Below are positions 32,003-41,151 of a DNA stretch of 64,000 nucleotides, piece by piece (positions within the stretch are counted from its first letter, which is position 1; the number at the start of each line of letters is the position of its first letter). The DNA is taken from positions 159,613-223,612 of the forward strand of contig NZ_VJOY01000009.1 in the NCBI RefSeq assembly GCF_007109405.1, read 5' to 3'. Position numbers and translations under genes: made by a program. The notes under the pieces were generated by a model. That model saw only the letters and a program-made list of their open reading frames with translations. It searched no databases and was not told the DNA's origin. Origin of the DNA: Pseudomonas mangiferae (GTDB lineage: Bacteria; Pseudomonadota; Gammaproteobacteria; Pseudomonadales; Pseudomonadaceae).

Positions 32003-33030
32003 ACGCTGATGGAAAGCCCGCCGGCCGGGAGCGCAGGCGTGGCCGCCACGGCGCTGCTGACAGCCGCGTCGGGCGTCGATACGGCCGCCGTGGACACGGA
32101 GGCCGACGCAGCCGGTGCTGTCTGGATGTCCCGCGCCGCCTGCTCGCTGTCCCGCAGGCGGGCCTCCACTTCGCGCAGGGTGCGGCGGTTGCGCTCGTCG
32201 TGCTGCAACTGCGCCTTCACCAGCGCCAGCAACTGACGCAAGCCCCGCACCGCGTCGCGGATGCGTGCGCTGTCCTGGTCGTTCTGGGAAGGGCCGCCGA
32301 ATGCGGCAGCGCCCTTCAGGCCAGGGCTGGCCTGAGCCTCGTCGAGGGCGCGGGATACCTCGGCCTCGGCGGAGGCGCCCCCCTTGGTCGACGCCTCCGG
32401 TGCGGCGGCAACCGTTTCGTCGGCATCGGATGAGGACGCGTCCGCCGGGTCGGCGGACGGCTCGGGGGCAGCCTCAACGGTTTCAGGCGCCGCGTCGAGA
32501 GACCCGCCCTGGCCCGCTCCGGCTTCGTCCGGGGTCTCGGCGGGCGCGCCAGGGCTGGCCGACGCGGGACTGGCCTGCCCGCCGGCGTCGCCCCGGGCGG
32601 CGCCGATCCCCACCACGTTCCCCGCCTCGGCGCTGCCGTTGCCCTTCAGCTCGCCGGCGGCGTGGCCCAGTTCGTGGGCCAGTTGGCGGATCTGCGCCAG
32701 CAGCGCCTTGGCCGCCTTCGGGCCGAGCCCCACCGCCAGCTTCTTCAGCAACTCGATGCGCTGGCGGATGTCGTCGATGCGCGCCCGGGCGGCGGCCTTG
32801 CGCTGCTCGCCGGCCTGGGCGTTCTGGGCGCTGAGGGTGCGGATCGCCTGGTTCATCGCCGCCATGCGGTCGCGGGCGTACTGGCTGAGGGTCACGGTGA
32901 CGGACGGGGTTTCGTCCTGCTGCGGGTCGAGGCCGCCCTGGGCGGTCTCGTCCGGGCTGGCCTCGGCGGCGCTCCGGCGCACCGGGGAAAGGGAAGCGGC
33001 GGCGGCGCCGAACGCGATCGACAGGGTCAT
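31999..33030 (-). CDS. Low-complexity, coiled-coil hypothetical protein
   Basis: A 343-residue protein that I do not recognise. Residues 40-120 are strongly helical with heptad character (YARDRMAAMNQAIRTLSAQNAQ ... ARIDDIRQRIELLKKLAVGLGPKAAKALLAQIRQLAHELGHA), and a second helical stretch spans residues 260-310 (DAVRGLRQLLALVKAQLQHDERNRRTLREVEARLRDSEQ). Between them lies a long Ala/Pro/Ser/Asp/Glu-rich linker, and the ends are Ala/Ser-rich. There is no clear signal peptide, but the N-terminus MTLSIAFGAAAASL is not charged. It is likely an elongated scaffolding or regulatory protein. Codon use looks native and an AAGGA lies upstream of the chosen ATG. It shares CTAG with the dehydratase stop. 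Confidence 0.65.
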   Translation of the reverse strand: MTLSIAFGAAAASLSPVRRSAAEASPDETAQGGLDPQQDETPSVTVTLSQYARDRMAAMNQAIRTLSAQNAQAGEQRKAAARARIDDIRQRIELLKKLAVGLGPKAAKALLAQIRQLAHELGHAAGELKGNGSAEAGNVVGIGAARGDAGGQASPASASPGAPAETPDEAGAGQGGSLDAAPETVEAAPEPSADPADASSSDADETVAAAPEASTKGGASAEAEVSRALDEAQASPGLKGAAAFGGPSQNDQDSARIRDAVRGLRQLLALVKAQLQHDERNRRTLREVEARLRDSEQAARDIQTAPAASASVSTAAVSTPDAAVSSAVAATPALPAGGLSISV

Positions 33031-33116
33031 GGCGGTTCGTCCTTGGGTGAGCATTGGCCGGGCTATCGGCTGCGCCACCCCGGGACTTTAGGCCGCCGCC
33101 CGGCGGCGCTACGGAT

Positions 33117-34763
33117 TCAGACGTGCGGCGCGCTACGGGCCACCAGCGCCGCGGCGTCGATGCCCCGCGGCAGGGTCCCGTAGACCCGACCGCCCTCCCC
33201 CAGCCGGCCGGCGATGAAGGCGTCGGACACCGTGGCGTTGCCGGCCTCCAGCAGCAGCTTGGCCTGCAGCGTCAGGGCCACGTCTTCCGCCAACTGGCGC
33301 GCACGGTACTGGATCTCGCCGGTGTCGGCGAAGGCCGCCTTGAGGGCGCCGATCTTCGCCGCCAGGCGGGCGTCGCCGTGGCCGTCGCCCAGTTCGTCGA
33401 ACAGCACCTCCAGCACCCCGGGCTCCTTGGACACCGCCCGCAGCACGTCCAGGCACTGCACGTTGCCCGAGCCCTCCCAGGTGGAGTTGACCGGCGCCTC
33501 GCGGTACAGCCGCGGCAGGATGCTGTCCTCCACGTAGCCGGCGCCGCCCAGGCATTCCGCAGCTTCGTTGATCATCGCCGGGGCGCGCTTGCAGACCCAG
33601 TACTTGCCCACCGCGGTGACCAGCCGGGCGAACGTGCTCTCGCGCTCGTCATGGGCGTTGTCCAGGGCATTGCCCATGCGCAGGCTCAGCGCCAGGGCCG
33701 CCTCGCTCTCCAGGGCCAGGTCGGCCAGCACGTTCTGCATCAGCGGCTGGTCCGCCAGCAGCCGGCCGCCCACCTGGCGATGGCTGCAGTGGTGGATGGC
33801 CTGGGTCAGGGCCTGGCGCATCAGGGCGCTGGAGCCGACCATGCAATCGAAGCGGGTCAGCGCGACCATCTCGATGATGGTGGGCACCCCGCGCCCCTCC
33901 TCGCCGATCATCCAGGCCAGGGCGCCCCGGTATTCCACTTCGCTGGAGGCGTTGGCCCAGTTGCCCAGCTTGTCCTTCAGCCGCTGGATGTAGAAGGCGT
34001 TGCGGCTGCCGTCGGGGCGGTGGCGCGGCAGCAGGAAGCAGCTCAGGCCCTTGTCGGTGTAGGCCAGGGTGAGGAAGGCGTCGCACATGGGCGCCGAACA
34101 GAACCACTTGTGGCCCACCAGTTCGTAGGCCTGGCCGGGCCCCGGCAGGCCCACGGGATGGGCGCGAGTGGTATTGGCGCGGACGTCGGTGCCGCCCTGC
34201 TTCTCGGTCATGGCCATGCCCAGGGTGACCCCGGCCTTCTGCTCCATGGGCACGTTGCGCGGGTCGTAGGTGGTGGACAGGACCTTCGGCAGCCAGCGCT
34301 CGGCCAGGTCCGGCTGCAGACGCAGCGCCGGCACGCTGGCGTAGGTCATGGTCAGCGGGCAGCCGCTGGCGGCCTCGGCCTGGCTGTGCAGGTAGGTCAG
34401 CCCGGCCCGGGCGACCTGGGCACCAGGGCGCGGGTCGGTCCAGGGCAGCGACGGCAGGCCATGCTCGACGGCGGTACGCATCAGCGCGTGGTAGGCCGGG
34501 TGGAACTCCACCAGGTCCAGGCGATGGCCGTAGCGGTCGTGGCTCTTGAACACCGGCTTGTGGGCATTGGCGAGGAAGCCCGCTTCCATCAGGGGGCCGC
34601 CGGCCAGGGCGCCGTAGGCCTCCAGGCGCGCGTCCGCCCAGCCGCCGTGGTAGCGGCGCAGCCACTCCTGCAGGGGCAGGTCGGCGCGATAGAGGTTGGT
34701 GCCGTCCAGGGGCGGCGCCTGGTTGAACACGTCATGGGTCTCGGCGAGCACGGAAGCGGTCAT
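33117..34763 (-). CDS. Acyl-CoA dehydrogenase, AidB-like
   Basis: A 548-residue flavoprotein of the AidB/isovaleryl-CoA dehydrogenase-like group. The middle shows GVTLGMAMTEKQGGTDVRANTTRA (the acyl-CoA dehydrogenase MTE.xGSD motif) and YELVGHKWFCSAPMCDAFLTLAYT. The C-terminal part has WANASSEVEYRGALAWMIGEEGRGVPTIIEMVALTRFDCMVGSSALMRQAL, ECLGGAGYVEDSILPRLYREAPVNSTWEGSGNVQCLDVLR and an extra AidB-type extension. AidB itself binds DNA and limits alkylation damage; Pseudomonas homologues are often simply acyl-CoA dehydrogenases. A TetR regulator precedes it and overlaps by 4 bp (ATGA), so they are one operon. Confidence 0.88.
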   Translation of the reverse strand: MTASVLAETHDVFNQAPPLDGTNLYRADLPLQEWLRRYHGGWADARLEAYGALAGGPLMEAGFLANAHKPVFKSHDRYGHRLDLVEFHPAYHALMRTAVEHGLPSLPWTDPRPGAQVARAGLTYLHSQAEAASGCPLTMTYASVPALRLQPDLAERWLPKVLSTTYDPRNVPMEQKAGVTLGMAMTEKQGGTDVRANTTRAHPVGLPGPGQAYELVGHKWFCSAPMCDAFLTLAYTDKGLSCFLLPRHRPDGSRNAFYIQRLKDKLGNWANASSEVEYRGALAWMIGEEGRGVPTIIEMVALTRFDCMVGSSALMRQALTQAIHHCSHRQVGGRLLADQPLMQNVLADLALESEAALALSLRMGNALDNAHDERESTFARLVTAVGKYWVCKRAPAMINEAAECLGGAGYVEDSILPRLYREAPVNSTWEGSGNVQCLDVLRAVSKEPGVLEVLFDELGDGHGDARLAAKIGALKAAFADTGEIQYRARQLAEDVALTLQAKLLLEAGNATVSDAFIAGRLGEGGRVYGTLPRGIDAAALVARSAPHV

Positions 34764-35404
34764 GGGGCGATCTCCAGGTCGGGGGTACGGGCGCCGACGG
34801 CGCGCAGGCAGAACGTGACGAGGGCGGTGGTGACCTCGGCCAGGGCCGCATTCGGCGACCCGTCGCGGCGCACTGCGGGCGACAACGGGCCCACCAGGGC
34901 CTCGGCGATGGCCCCCACCAGGCAGGCAGCGGCCACCGCTATCGCCCCCGGTGCGAAGGCCCCGCTGGCGCGGCCTTCCTCCAGCAGGGCGGCGAACAGC
35001 GCGCCATAGGCGTCCCGGTAGCGCAGGCGCTGGACGTCCACCTCCGGCTCCACCGGTTCGGCGATCAACGCATACGCCAGGCGCCGGCTGCTCCAGGCCC
35101 GGGCGGCGAAGCGGGCGATACCGGCCGCCAGGCTTGCGGCGGGGTCGCCGGGGGCTTGCAGCACCTGGGCCAGGGCCTCCACCTCGCGCTGGCTGGCGCG
35201 GGAGAACACTTCCGCCGCCAGGGCGCCCTTGCCCTCGAAATGCCGGTACAGGCTGCCAGTGGCGACACCGGCATCCTCCGCCAGGCCCTGCATGGTCAGC
35301 GCCGCGAACCCGCCGGCGGCGACGCGTTGCAAAGCACAATCGAGGATGCGTGCGCGGACCGCCTGGTCGCGGTCGAGCCGGTGCGCGGTGGTACGGTAGG
35401 CCAT
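34760..35404 (-). CDS. TetR-family repressor of the acyl-CoA dehydrogenase operon
   Basis: A 214-residue TetR regulator. The N-terminal helix-turn-helix is [48 protein letters not shown], a textbook TetR_N. The rest is the helical ligand-binding/dimerisation domain, ending DLEIAP. It overlaps the downstream dehydrogenase start by ATGA, so the two are translationally coupled and the regulator probably controls its own operon in response to an acyl-CoA or fatty acid. Near the start, the upstream DNA reads TGAATCCGGATTCA (35411-35424), a perfect 14-bp palindrome and a plausible operator for this protein. Confidence 0.9.
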   Translation of the reverse strand: MAYRTTAHRLDRDQAVRARILDCALQRVAAGGFAALTMQGLAEDAGVATGSLYRHFEGKGALAAEVFSRASQREVEALAQVLQAPGDPAASLAAGIARFAARAWSSRRLAYALIAEPVEPEVDVQRLRYRDAYGALFAALLEEGRASGAFAPGAIAVAAACLVGAIAEALVGPLSPAVRRDGSPNAALAEVTTALVTFCLRAVGARTPDLEIAP

Positions 35405-35410
35405 GGTCTG

Positions 35411-35424
35411 AATCCGGATTCAGG
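35411..35424. promoter_or_regulatory. 14-bp perfect palindrome upstream of the TetR gene: candidate operator
   Basis: CTGAATCCGGATTCAG at 35410-35425 is fully self-complementary. It lies 6 bp upstream of the TetR ATG, inside the region expected for the promoter or ribosome binding site, and fits an autoregulatory TetR operator. Confidence 0.6.
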
Positions 35425-35575
35425 ATTTCCGTCAGTGAGCCAGGCTTCGCCTCCGCAGGAAAGGGACATATCGGCCAAAGGCGGCGACGGGCCGGTTTCC
35501 ACAGGCCACAGCGACCGGCACCGCTGCCGCCCGGGCCCGCAGCAGCGCGGCAAATAAATGGTAAGCTCGCCGCCC

Positions 35576-36385
35576 ATGAACAGCCCAACCTCCCGCCCCA
35601 CGTCCCGTCCCGTCGTCCTCTGCCTCTCCGGCCACGACCCCAGTGGCGGCGCCGGCCTGCAGGCCGACATCGAGGCCCTGCTCGCCCAGGGCTGCCACGC
35701 GGCCCCGGCGGTCACCGCGCTGACGGTGCAGGACACCGTGAACGTCCGCGATTTCCGCGTGCTGGACCGCGACTGGGTGCTCGCCCAGGCCCGGGCGGTG
35801 GTGGAGGACCTGCCGGTGGCGGCGGTCAAGCTGGGCATGCTCGGCTCGGTGGAAATGGTCGAGACCGTGCTGCAGGTCATGACCTGGCTGCCCGGTGTGC
35901 CCCTGGTCTGCGACCCGGTGCTGCGCGCCGGCGGCGGCGGCACCCTGGGCCGCGACGATGTCGGCTATGCCCTGCGCGAGCGCCTGTTGCCGCGGGCCAG
36001 CGTGGCGACGCCGAACCTGCCGGAGGCGCGCCTGCTGGCCGGCCTGCCCGACGGCGATGCCGATCAATGCGCCGAGCGCCTGCTGGAACATGTGGAGTGG
36101 CTGCTGATCACCGGCGGCCACGGCGGCGAGACCGACGTGCACAACCGCCTGTACGGCCGCGACGGCCAGCGCCAGGTGTTCACCTGCCCGCGCCTGCCGG
36201 GCAGCTACCACGGCTCCGGTTGCACCCTGGCCAGCGCCCTGGCTGGCCGCCTGGCCCTCGGCGAACGCCTGCAGAGCGCGGTGCAGTCCGCCCTCACTTA
36301 CACCTGGCGCACCCTGCGCGACGCCGAGACGCCCGGCAACGGCCAGTACGTGCCGCGGCGCCTGCCTCTGGATTTCTGCGCGTGA
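35576..36385 (+). CDS. thiD: Hydroxymethylpyrimidine (phosphate) kinase
   Basis: A 269-residue ribokinase-fold enzyme that phosphorylates HMP and HMP-P in thiamine synthesis. [41 protein letters not shown] is the family signature. [22 protein letters not shown] and the anion hole with catalytic Asp in [15 protein letters not shown] (G-x-G-C-x-x-x-x) complete it. Start 35576 ([14 protein letters not shown]) agrees with homologues; the ATG at 35558 would add six residues. Its TGA overlaps the GTG of thiE. The TetR/acyl-CoA dehydrogenase pair is divergent. Confidence 0.93.
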   Translation: MNSPTSRPTSRPVVLCLSGHDPSGGAGLQADIEALLAQGCHAAPAVTALTVQDTVNVRDFRVLDRDWVLAQARAVVEDLPVAAVKLGMLGSVEMVETVLQVMTWLPGVPLVCDPVLRAGGGGTLGRDDVGYALRERLLPRASVATPNLPEARLLAGLPDGDADQCAERLLEHVEWLLITGGHGGETDVHNRLYGRDGQRQVFTCPRLPGSYHGSGCTLASALAGRLALGERLQSAVQSALTYTWRTLRDAETPGNGQYVPRRLPLDFCA

Positions 36386-37023
36386 AACCGGCGAAACCTT
36401 TGCGTGGCCTGTATGCCATCACCGATTCGCACCTGCTGGCCGGCGGTCGCCTGCTGCCCTACGCCGAGGCCGCCCTGCGCGGTGGCGCGCGGCTGCTTCA
36501 GTACCGCGACAAGGGCCACGGTGAGGCACGTCGGCTGCAGGAAGCCGAGGCCCTGCGGGACTGCTGCGCGCGCCACGGTGCGGACCTGATCATCAACGAC
36601 GACGCCGAGCTGGCCGCGCGCCTGGGCGTCGGCGTGCACCTGGGCCAGGATGACGGCTCCCTGGCCGCCGCCCGCGCCCTGCTGGGTCGCCGCGCCCTGA
36701 TCGGCGCCACCTGCCATGCCCGCCTGGAGCTGGCCGAAGCCGCCGTGGCCGAAGGCGCCAGCTACGTTGCCTTCGGCCGCTTCTTCGACTCCGTCACCAA
36801 GCCCGGCGCGCCGGCGGCGACCCCTGCGCTGCTGGAAACCGCCCGCGCCCGCCTCGGCCTGCCCCTGGTGGCCATCGGCGGCGTGACCCTGGACACCGCG
36901 CCGGGGCTGATTGCCCGGGGTGTCGACCTGGTGGCGGTGATCCATGCCCTGTTCGCCGCCGACTCCGCCGCCGAGGTGGAGCGCCGCGCCCGCGCCTTCA
37001 GCGCCCTGTTCGCATCCACCTGA
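36382..37023 (+). CDS. thiE: Thiamine-phosphate synthase
   Basis: A 213-residue TIM-barrel enzyme that joins HMP-PP and thiazole phosphate to make thiamine phosphate. [13 protein letters not shown] opens the barrel; [21 protein letters not shown] carries the pyrophosphate/Mg contacts; [59 protein letters not shown] and [14 protein letters not shown] follow in the expected order. The GTG start overlaps the thiD stop by 4 bases (GTGA), the usual Pseudomonas arrangement. An ATG cannot be found in frame at the correct place. Confidence 0.93.
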   Translation: MKPAKPLRGLYAITDSHLLAGGRLLPYAEAALRGGARLLQYRDKGHGEARRLQEAEALRDCCARHGADLIINDDAELAARLGVGVHLGQDDGSLAAARALLGRRALIGATCHARLELAEAAVAEGASYVAFGRFFDSVTKPGAPAATPALLETARARLGLPLVAIGGVTLDTAPGLIARGVDLVAVIHALFAADSAAEVERRARAFSALFAST

Positions 37024-37073
37024 ACGTCCGCCGGGCCGCCGCCGCGGTCCGCCATCCGTTACGAGAGGTCCCC

Positions 37074-38360
37074 ATGTCCCGTTCCGAAACCCTGTTCGCC
37101 AACGCCCAGAAACACATCCCCGGCGGCGTCAACTCGCCGGTCCGCGCGTTCAAGAGCGTCGGCGGCACGCCGCTGTTCTTCAAGCACGCCGAGGGCGCCT
37201 ACGTGATCGACGAAGATGACAAGCGCTACGTCGACTATGTCGGTTCCTGGGGCCCGATGATCCTCGGCCACAGCCACCCCGAGGTGCTGGACGCGGTGCG
37301 CAAGCAGCTGGACCACGGCCTGTCCTACGGTGCGCCCACGGCCCTGGAGACCGAGATGGCGGAGCAGGTCTGCGCCTTGGTGCCGTCCATGGACATGGTG
37401 CGCATGGTCAGCTCAGGCACCGAGGCGACCATGAGCGCGATCCGCCTGGCCCGTGGCTACACCGGGCGCGACAGCATCATCAAGTTCGAGGGCTGCTACC
37501 ACGGCCACTCCGACAGCCTGCTGGTGAAGGCCGGCTCGGGCGCCCTGACCCTGGGCGTGCCCAGCTCCCCCGGCGTACCGGAAGCGTTCGCCCGGCACAC
37601 CCTGACCCTGCCGTTCAACGACCTGGAGGCGGTGGAGCAGATGCTCGCCCAGGTGGGCCAGGAAGTGGCCTGCATCATCGTCGAGCCGGTGGCCGGCAAC
37701 ATGAACTGCGTGCCGCCGGCACCGGGTTTCCTCGAAGGCCTGCGTGCCGCGTGCGACCGGCATGGCGTGGTGCTGATCTTCGACGAGGTGATGACCGGCT
37801 TCCGCGTCGCCCTCGGCGGCGCCCAGGCCCACTACGGCGTGACCCCGGACCTGACCACCTTCGGCAAGATCATCGGCGGCGGCATGCCGGTGGGCTGCTT
37901 CGGCGGCAAGCGCGCCATCATGGAATGCATCGCGCCCCTGGGCCCGGTCTACCAGGCAGGCACCCTCTCCGGGAACCCCCTGGCCATGGCCGCCGGCCTC
38001 GCCACCCTGCGGCTGATCCAGCGCCCGGGCTTCCACGCCGAACTCACCGACTACACCAGCCGCATGCTGCAGGGGATGCAGGACCGCGCCGACGCCGCCG
38101 GCGTACCCTTCGTGACCACCCAGGCGGGCGGCATGTTCGGCCTGTACTTCACCGGCGCCGACGACGTGGTGACCTTCCAGGACGTGATGGGCAGCGACGT
38201 GGAGCGCTTCAAGCGCTTCTTCCACCTGATGCTGGAACACGGGGTGTACCTGGCGCCCAGCGCCTTCGAGGCCGGCTTCACCTCCATCGCCCATGGCGAC
38301 CGCGAGCTGCAGATCACCCTGGACGCCGCGGAGCGCGCCTTCGCCGCCCTTGCGGCTTGA
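37074..38360 (+). CDS. hemL: Glutamate-1-semialdehyde 2,1-aminomutase
   Basis: A 428-residue PLP enzyme converting glutamate 1-semialdehyde to 5-aminolevulinate, the C5 route to heme. It opens [110 protein letters not shown] and [39 protein letters not shown] follow; the last includes the PLP lysine (about residue 265) in FGKIIGGG. The start has GAGAGGT upstream. It follows thiDE and ends with a weak hairpin terminator. Confidence 0.95.
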   Translation: MSRSETLFANAQKHIPGGVNSPVRAFKSVGGTPLFFKHAEGAYVIDEDDKRYVDYVGSWGPMILGHSHPEVLDAVRKQLDHGLSYGAPTALETEMAEQVCALVPSMDMVRMVSSGTEATMSAIRLARGYTGRDSIIKFEGCYHGHSDSLLVKAGSGALTLGVPSSPGVPEAFARHTLTLPFNDLEAVEQMLAQVGQEVACIIVEPVAGNMNCVPPAPGFLEGLRAACDRHGVVLIFDEVMTGFRVALGGAQAHYGVTPDLTTFGKIIGGGMPVGCFGGKRAIMECIAPLGPVYQAGTLSGNPLAMAAGLATLRLIQRPGFHAELTDYTSRMLQGMQDRADAAGVPFVTTQAGGMFGLYFTGADDVVTFQDVMGSDVERFKRFFHLMLEHGVYLAPSAFEAGFTSIAHGDRELQITLDAAERAFAALAA

Positions 38361-38375
38361 GGCCCTCCGTTCGGG

Positions 38376-38404
38376 ATGGCGCCTTCCTCTTGGCGAGGCG
38401 CCAT
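38376..38404 (+). terminator. Probable terminator after hemL
   Basis: ATGGCGCC (38376-38383) pairs with GGCGCCAT (38397-38404) around a 13-base loop, followed by TTTCC. It lies 15 bp after the hemL stop. The tail is weak, so it may only partly terminate. Confidence 0.45.
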
Positions 38405-38594
38405 TTCCAGCCGACACCGATGCGCGTCCACCGGCCACTCGGCTGCGTTCCTTCCCCTGCCCTTTTCCGCCCCCAGACCTTTCTCGAGGCCCGTCCGTCT
38501 CGTGCGGGAAACCCGCGGCGCCATGCGGCTCTCCACTGAAGGAGAGCCGTGTGCCGGTACCTGGAAAAAAGTTTCGCCCTGACGCGTAAAGTTT

Positions 38595-38624
38595 TTGAAA
38601 GGCCGCGCCGGCTTGACCCATAAT
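38595..38624 (+). promoter_or_regulatory. Sigma-70-like promoter for the Sel1-repeat gene
   Basis: TTGAAA (38595-38600) and CATAAT (38619-38624) are separated by 18 bp, in the 327-bp gap after hemL and 63 bp before the Sel1 gene. The rest of the gap, after the hemL terminator, shows no gene. Confidence 0.55.
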
Positions 38625-38687
38625 TGACACGTCGGCTCGTCTCGCCGACCGGGTTCTCCGAACCCGCCTCGCTTGTGGAGGCGCTTC

Positions 38688-39230
38688 ATGCACCGCGCTG
38701 GTCGAATCCTCTGCGCAACCCTTCTCCTGCTCCCGCTGGTCGCCACTGCGGGCGGCAATTCCCTGCTCATCCCCGCGACCGGCCGCTGCACCCTGAACAC
38801 CGAGCCCGAGAATCTGCCCGAGGCGCTTTCCGCGTGCCAGCGTTCCGCCCGCGAAGGCGACAGCGAGGCGCAGTACGAACTGGGCGAGTTCTTCTACGAT
38901 GGCAAGCGTACCCCGCGCGACCTGCAGCAGGCGCTGAACTGGTTCGAGCAGGCGTCCCTGCAGGGCCATGCCAATGCCCAGTTGCGCCTTGGCAGCATGT
39001 TCTTCCGGGGGGAGGGGGTGCCGGCCAACAACGTGCAGGCCTACATCGTGCTGAAGATGGCCGCGGTCAACGGCGCCGAAGACGCCATGGACACCGCCGA
39101 CCTGGTCGCCGCGCAGATGCGCCGCGACGAGCTGGAAATCGCCACCCAGGTGCTGGGGCAGATCTTCCGCAACTACCTGCTGGACCTGCAGACCGCCGAC
39201 GGCGGCGCGCCGTTCACGCCCCTGCCGTAG
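38688..39230 (+). CDS. Exported Sel1-repeat (TPR-like) protein
   Basis: A 180-residue exported protein. The signal peptide is GRILCATLLLLPLVATAGG. The mature part carries Sel1-like repeats: ACQRSAREGDSEAQYELGEFFYDGKRTPRDLQQALNWFEQASLQGHANAQLRLGSMFFRGEGVPANNVQAYIVLKMAAVNG, matching the A.A.. LG.mY..G.GV..D...A..W...AA..G pattern. Such repeats mediate protein contacts. The partner is unknown. Start 38688 has TGGAGG eight bases upstream; a TTG at 38673 is unlikely. It is convergent with the DUF1820 gene, whose stop is 15 bp away. Confidence 0.85.
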   Translation: MHRAGRILCATLLLLPLVATAGGNSLLIPATGRCTLNTEPENLPEALSACQRSAREGDSEAQYELGEFFYDGKRTPRDLQQALNWFEQASLQGHANAQLRLGSMFFRGEGVPANNVQAYIVLKMAAVNGAEDAMDTADLVAAQMRRDELEIATQVLGQIFRNYLLDLQTADGGAPFTPLP

Positions 39231-39245
39231 CCGCTCGTCCCGCGA

Positions 39246-39572
39246 TCACTTCTCCGGCATCGGCACCGGGAACGGCATGACGTTGCCGCCGCCCTTGGCC
39301 TCGCTGATCTTCGGGGTCCCGAGCCGCTCCACCTCGTCGATGCGCACGATGGCGTGCATCGGCACGAAGCTGCGCACCACGCCCTCGAACTGGGCCTTGA
39401 GCTTTTCCTCGCTGGGGTCCACCACCACCTGGGTGCGCTCGCCGAAGACGAACTCCTCCACCTCCAGGAATCCCCACAGCTCGCTCTGGTAGATCTGCTT
39501 GGCGTACATCTCGTACACCTGGCCCTGGTTGAGGAAAATCACCTTGTAGATGGGGGTTTCGCGTTTGCTCAT
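39246..39572 (-). CDS. DUF1820 protein
   Basis: A 108-residue protein of the DUF1820 family, which has no known function. The conserved core is readable: IYKVIFLNQGQVYEMYAKQIYQSELWGFLEVEEFVFGERTQVVVDPSEEKLKAQFEGVVRSFVPMHAIVRIDEVERLGTPKI. It is small, soluble and acidic. Start 39572 is the family start. The frame is open to 39701, but that region includes the miaB promoter on the other strand. It is divergent from miaB, as in other Pseudomonas from memory. Confidence 0.85.
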   Translation of the reverse strand: MSKRETPIYKVIFLNQGQVYEMYAKQIYQSELWGFLEVEEFVFGERTQVVVDPSEEKLKAQFEGVVRSFVPMHAIVRIDEVERLGTPKISEAKGGGNVMPFPVPMPEK

Positions 39573-39662
39573 GGGGGCGGGACGGGTCGTCTGGCGAAAA
39601 GAGGGCGCGCAGCATAGCACGGCGCCTGGGGCGATCCGTCGCGGGTCCCGACTGCGAACGGC

Positions 39663-39691
39663 TTTTCCCGATCCGACGAACCCCCTATAAT
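39663..39691 (+). promoter_or_regulatory. Promoter for miaB
   Basis: A perfect -10, TATAAT (39686-39691), has TTTTCC at 39663-39668 as a poor -35, 17 bp away. It is 35 bp upstream of the miaB ATG and likely drives the miaB-phoH-ybeY-corC-lnt unit. Confidence 0.5.
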
Positions 39692-39726
39692 CCCCGGTCA
39701 TTTTTTAACCAGCCCTTTCCGTGACC

Positions 39727-41067
39727 ATGTCCAAGAAGCTCTACATCGAAACCCACGGCTGCCAGATGAACGAGTACGACTCGTCGCGCATGGTCGACCT
39801 GCTCGGCGAGCACGAGGCCCTGGAGGTCACGGAAAACCCGGCGGAAGCCGACGTCATCCTGCTCAACACCTGCTCGATCCGGGAAAAGGCCCAGGAGAAG
39901 GTGTTCTCCCAGCTGGGCCGCTGGCGGGAGCTGAAGCAGCAGAACCCGGACCTGGTGATCGGCGTCGGTGGCTGCGTGGCCAGCCAGGAAGGCGCCGCCA
40001 TCCGCGACCGCGCGCCCTACGTAGACGTGGTGTTCGGCCCCCAGACCCTGCACCGCCTGCCGGAAATGATCGACGCCGCGCGCACTACGCGCGCGCCCCA
40101 GGTGGACATTTCCTTCCCCGAGATCGAGAAGTTCGACCGCCTGCCCGAGCCCCGGGTCGACGGGCCCAGCGCCTTCGTCTCGGTGATGGAAGGCTGCAGC
40201 AAGTACTGCAGCTTCTGCGTGGTTCCCTACACCCGCGGCGAGGAAGTCAGCCGCCCGTTCGACGACGTGCTGGCCGAGGTGATCCACCTGGCCGAGAACG
40301 GCGTGCGGGAAGTGACCCTGCTGGGGCAGAACGTCAACGGCTATCGCGGCGAGACCTACGACGGGCGCATCGCCGACTTCGCCGAGCTGATCCGGGTGGT
40401 GGCCGCGGTGGATGGCATCGACCGCATTCGCTACACCACCTCGCACCCCCTGGAGTTCTCCGACGCGCTGATCCAGGCCCACGCCGAGGTGCCGGAACTG
40501 GTGAAGTTCGTCCACCTGCCGGTACAGGCCGGCTCCGACCGCATCCTCGCGGCCATGAAGCGCAACCACACCGCCCTGGAATACAAGTCGCGCATCCGCA
40601 AGCTGAAGGCGGCGGTGCCGGACATCTGCATCAGCTCCGATTTCATCGTCGGGTTCCCCGGGGAAACCGAGAAGGACTTCGAGCAGACGATGAAACTGGT
40701 GGAGGACGTGGGTTTCGACTTCTCTTACTCTTTCGTCTACAGCGCGCGCCCCGGCACCCCGGCGGCGGACCTGCCGGACGACCTGCCGGACGCACTGAAG
40801 AAGCAGCGTCTGCAGGTGCTCCAGGGGCGAATCCACCAGCAGGGCTTCGAGATCAGCCGGCGCATGGTGGGCAGCAGCCAGCGCATCCTGGTCAGCGACT
40901 TCTCCAAGAAGGACCCGGGCATGCTCCAGGGGCGCACGGAGAACAATCGCATCGTCAACTTCCGCAGCACCAATCCGCGGCTGATCGGTCAATTCGTGGA
41001 CGTGCACATCGACGAAGCGCTGCCTCATTCGTTGCGCGGAACGCTGATCGAGGCCACGCTGCACTGA
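39727..41067 (+). CDS. miaB: tRNA-2-methylthio-N6-dimethylallyladenosine synthase
   Basis: A 446-residue radical SAM methylthiotransferase that modifies i6A37 of tRNA. The N-terminal UPF0004 domain has three cluster cysteines ([33 protein letters not shown]). The radical SAM motif is [18 protein letters not shown] (C-x3-C-x2-C). [31 protein letters not shown] and the C-terminal TRAM domain (SQRILVSDF ... [19 protein letters not shown]) follow. ATG 39727 ([19 protein letters not shown]) is chosen over a GTG six bases earlier. It is first in a five-gene run. Confidence 0.95.
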   Translation: MSKKLYIETHGCQMNEYDSSRMVDLLGEHEALEVTENPAEADVILLNTCSIREKAQEKVFSQLGRWRELKQQNPDLVIGVGGCVASQEGAAIRDRAPYVDVVFGPQTLHRLPEMIDAARTTRAPQVDISFPEIEKFDRLPEPRVDGPSAFVSVMEGCSKYCSFCVVPYTRGEEVSRPFDDVLAEVIHLAENGVREVTLLGQNVNGYRGETYDGRIADFAELIRVVAAVDGIDRIRYTTSHPLEFSDALIQAHAEVPELVKFVHLPVQAGSDRILAAMKRNHTALEYKSRIRKLKAAVPDICISSDFIVGFPGETEKDFEQTMKLVEDVGFDFSYSFVYSARPGTPAADLPDDLPDALKKQRLQVLQGRIHQQGFEISRRMVGSSQRILVSDFSKKDPGMLQGRTENNRIVNFRSTNPRLIGQFVDVHIDEALPHSLRGTLIEATLH

Positions 41068-41151
41068 CCGGCATCCACCGCCGGTCGCGGCTTGTCGCCG
41101 GCGGGCGCCGGCGGTAGCCTGTCACCCCTAGAACGGAATTTTCCTACGACA

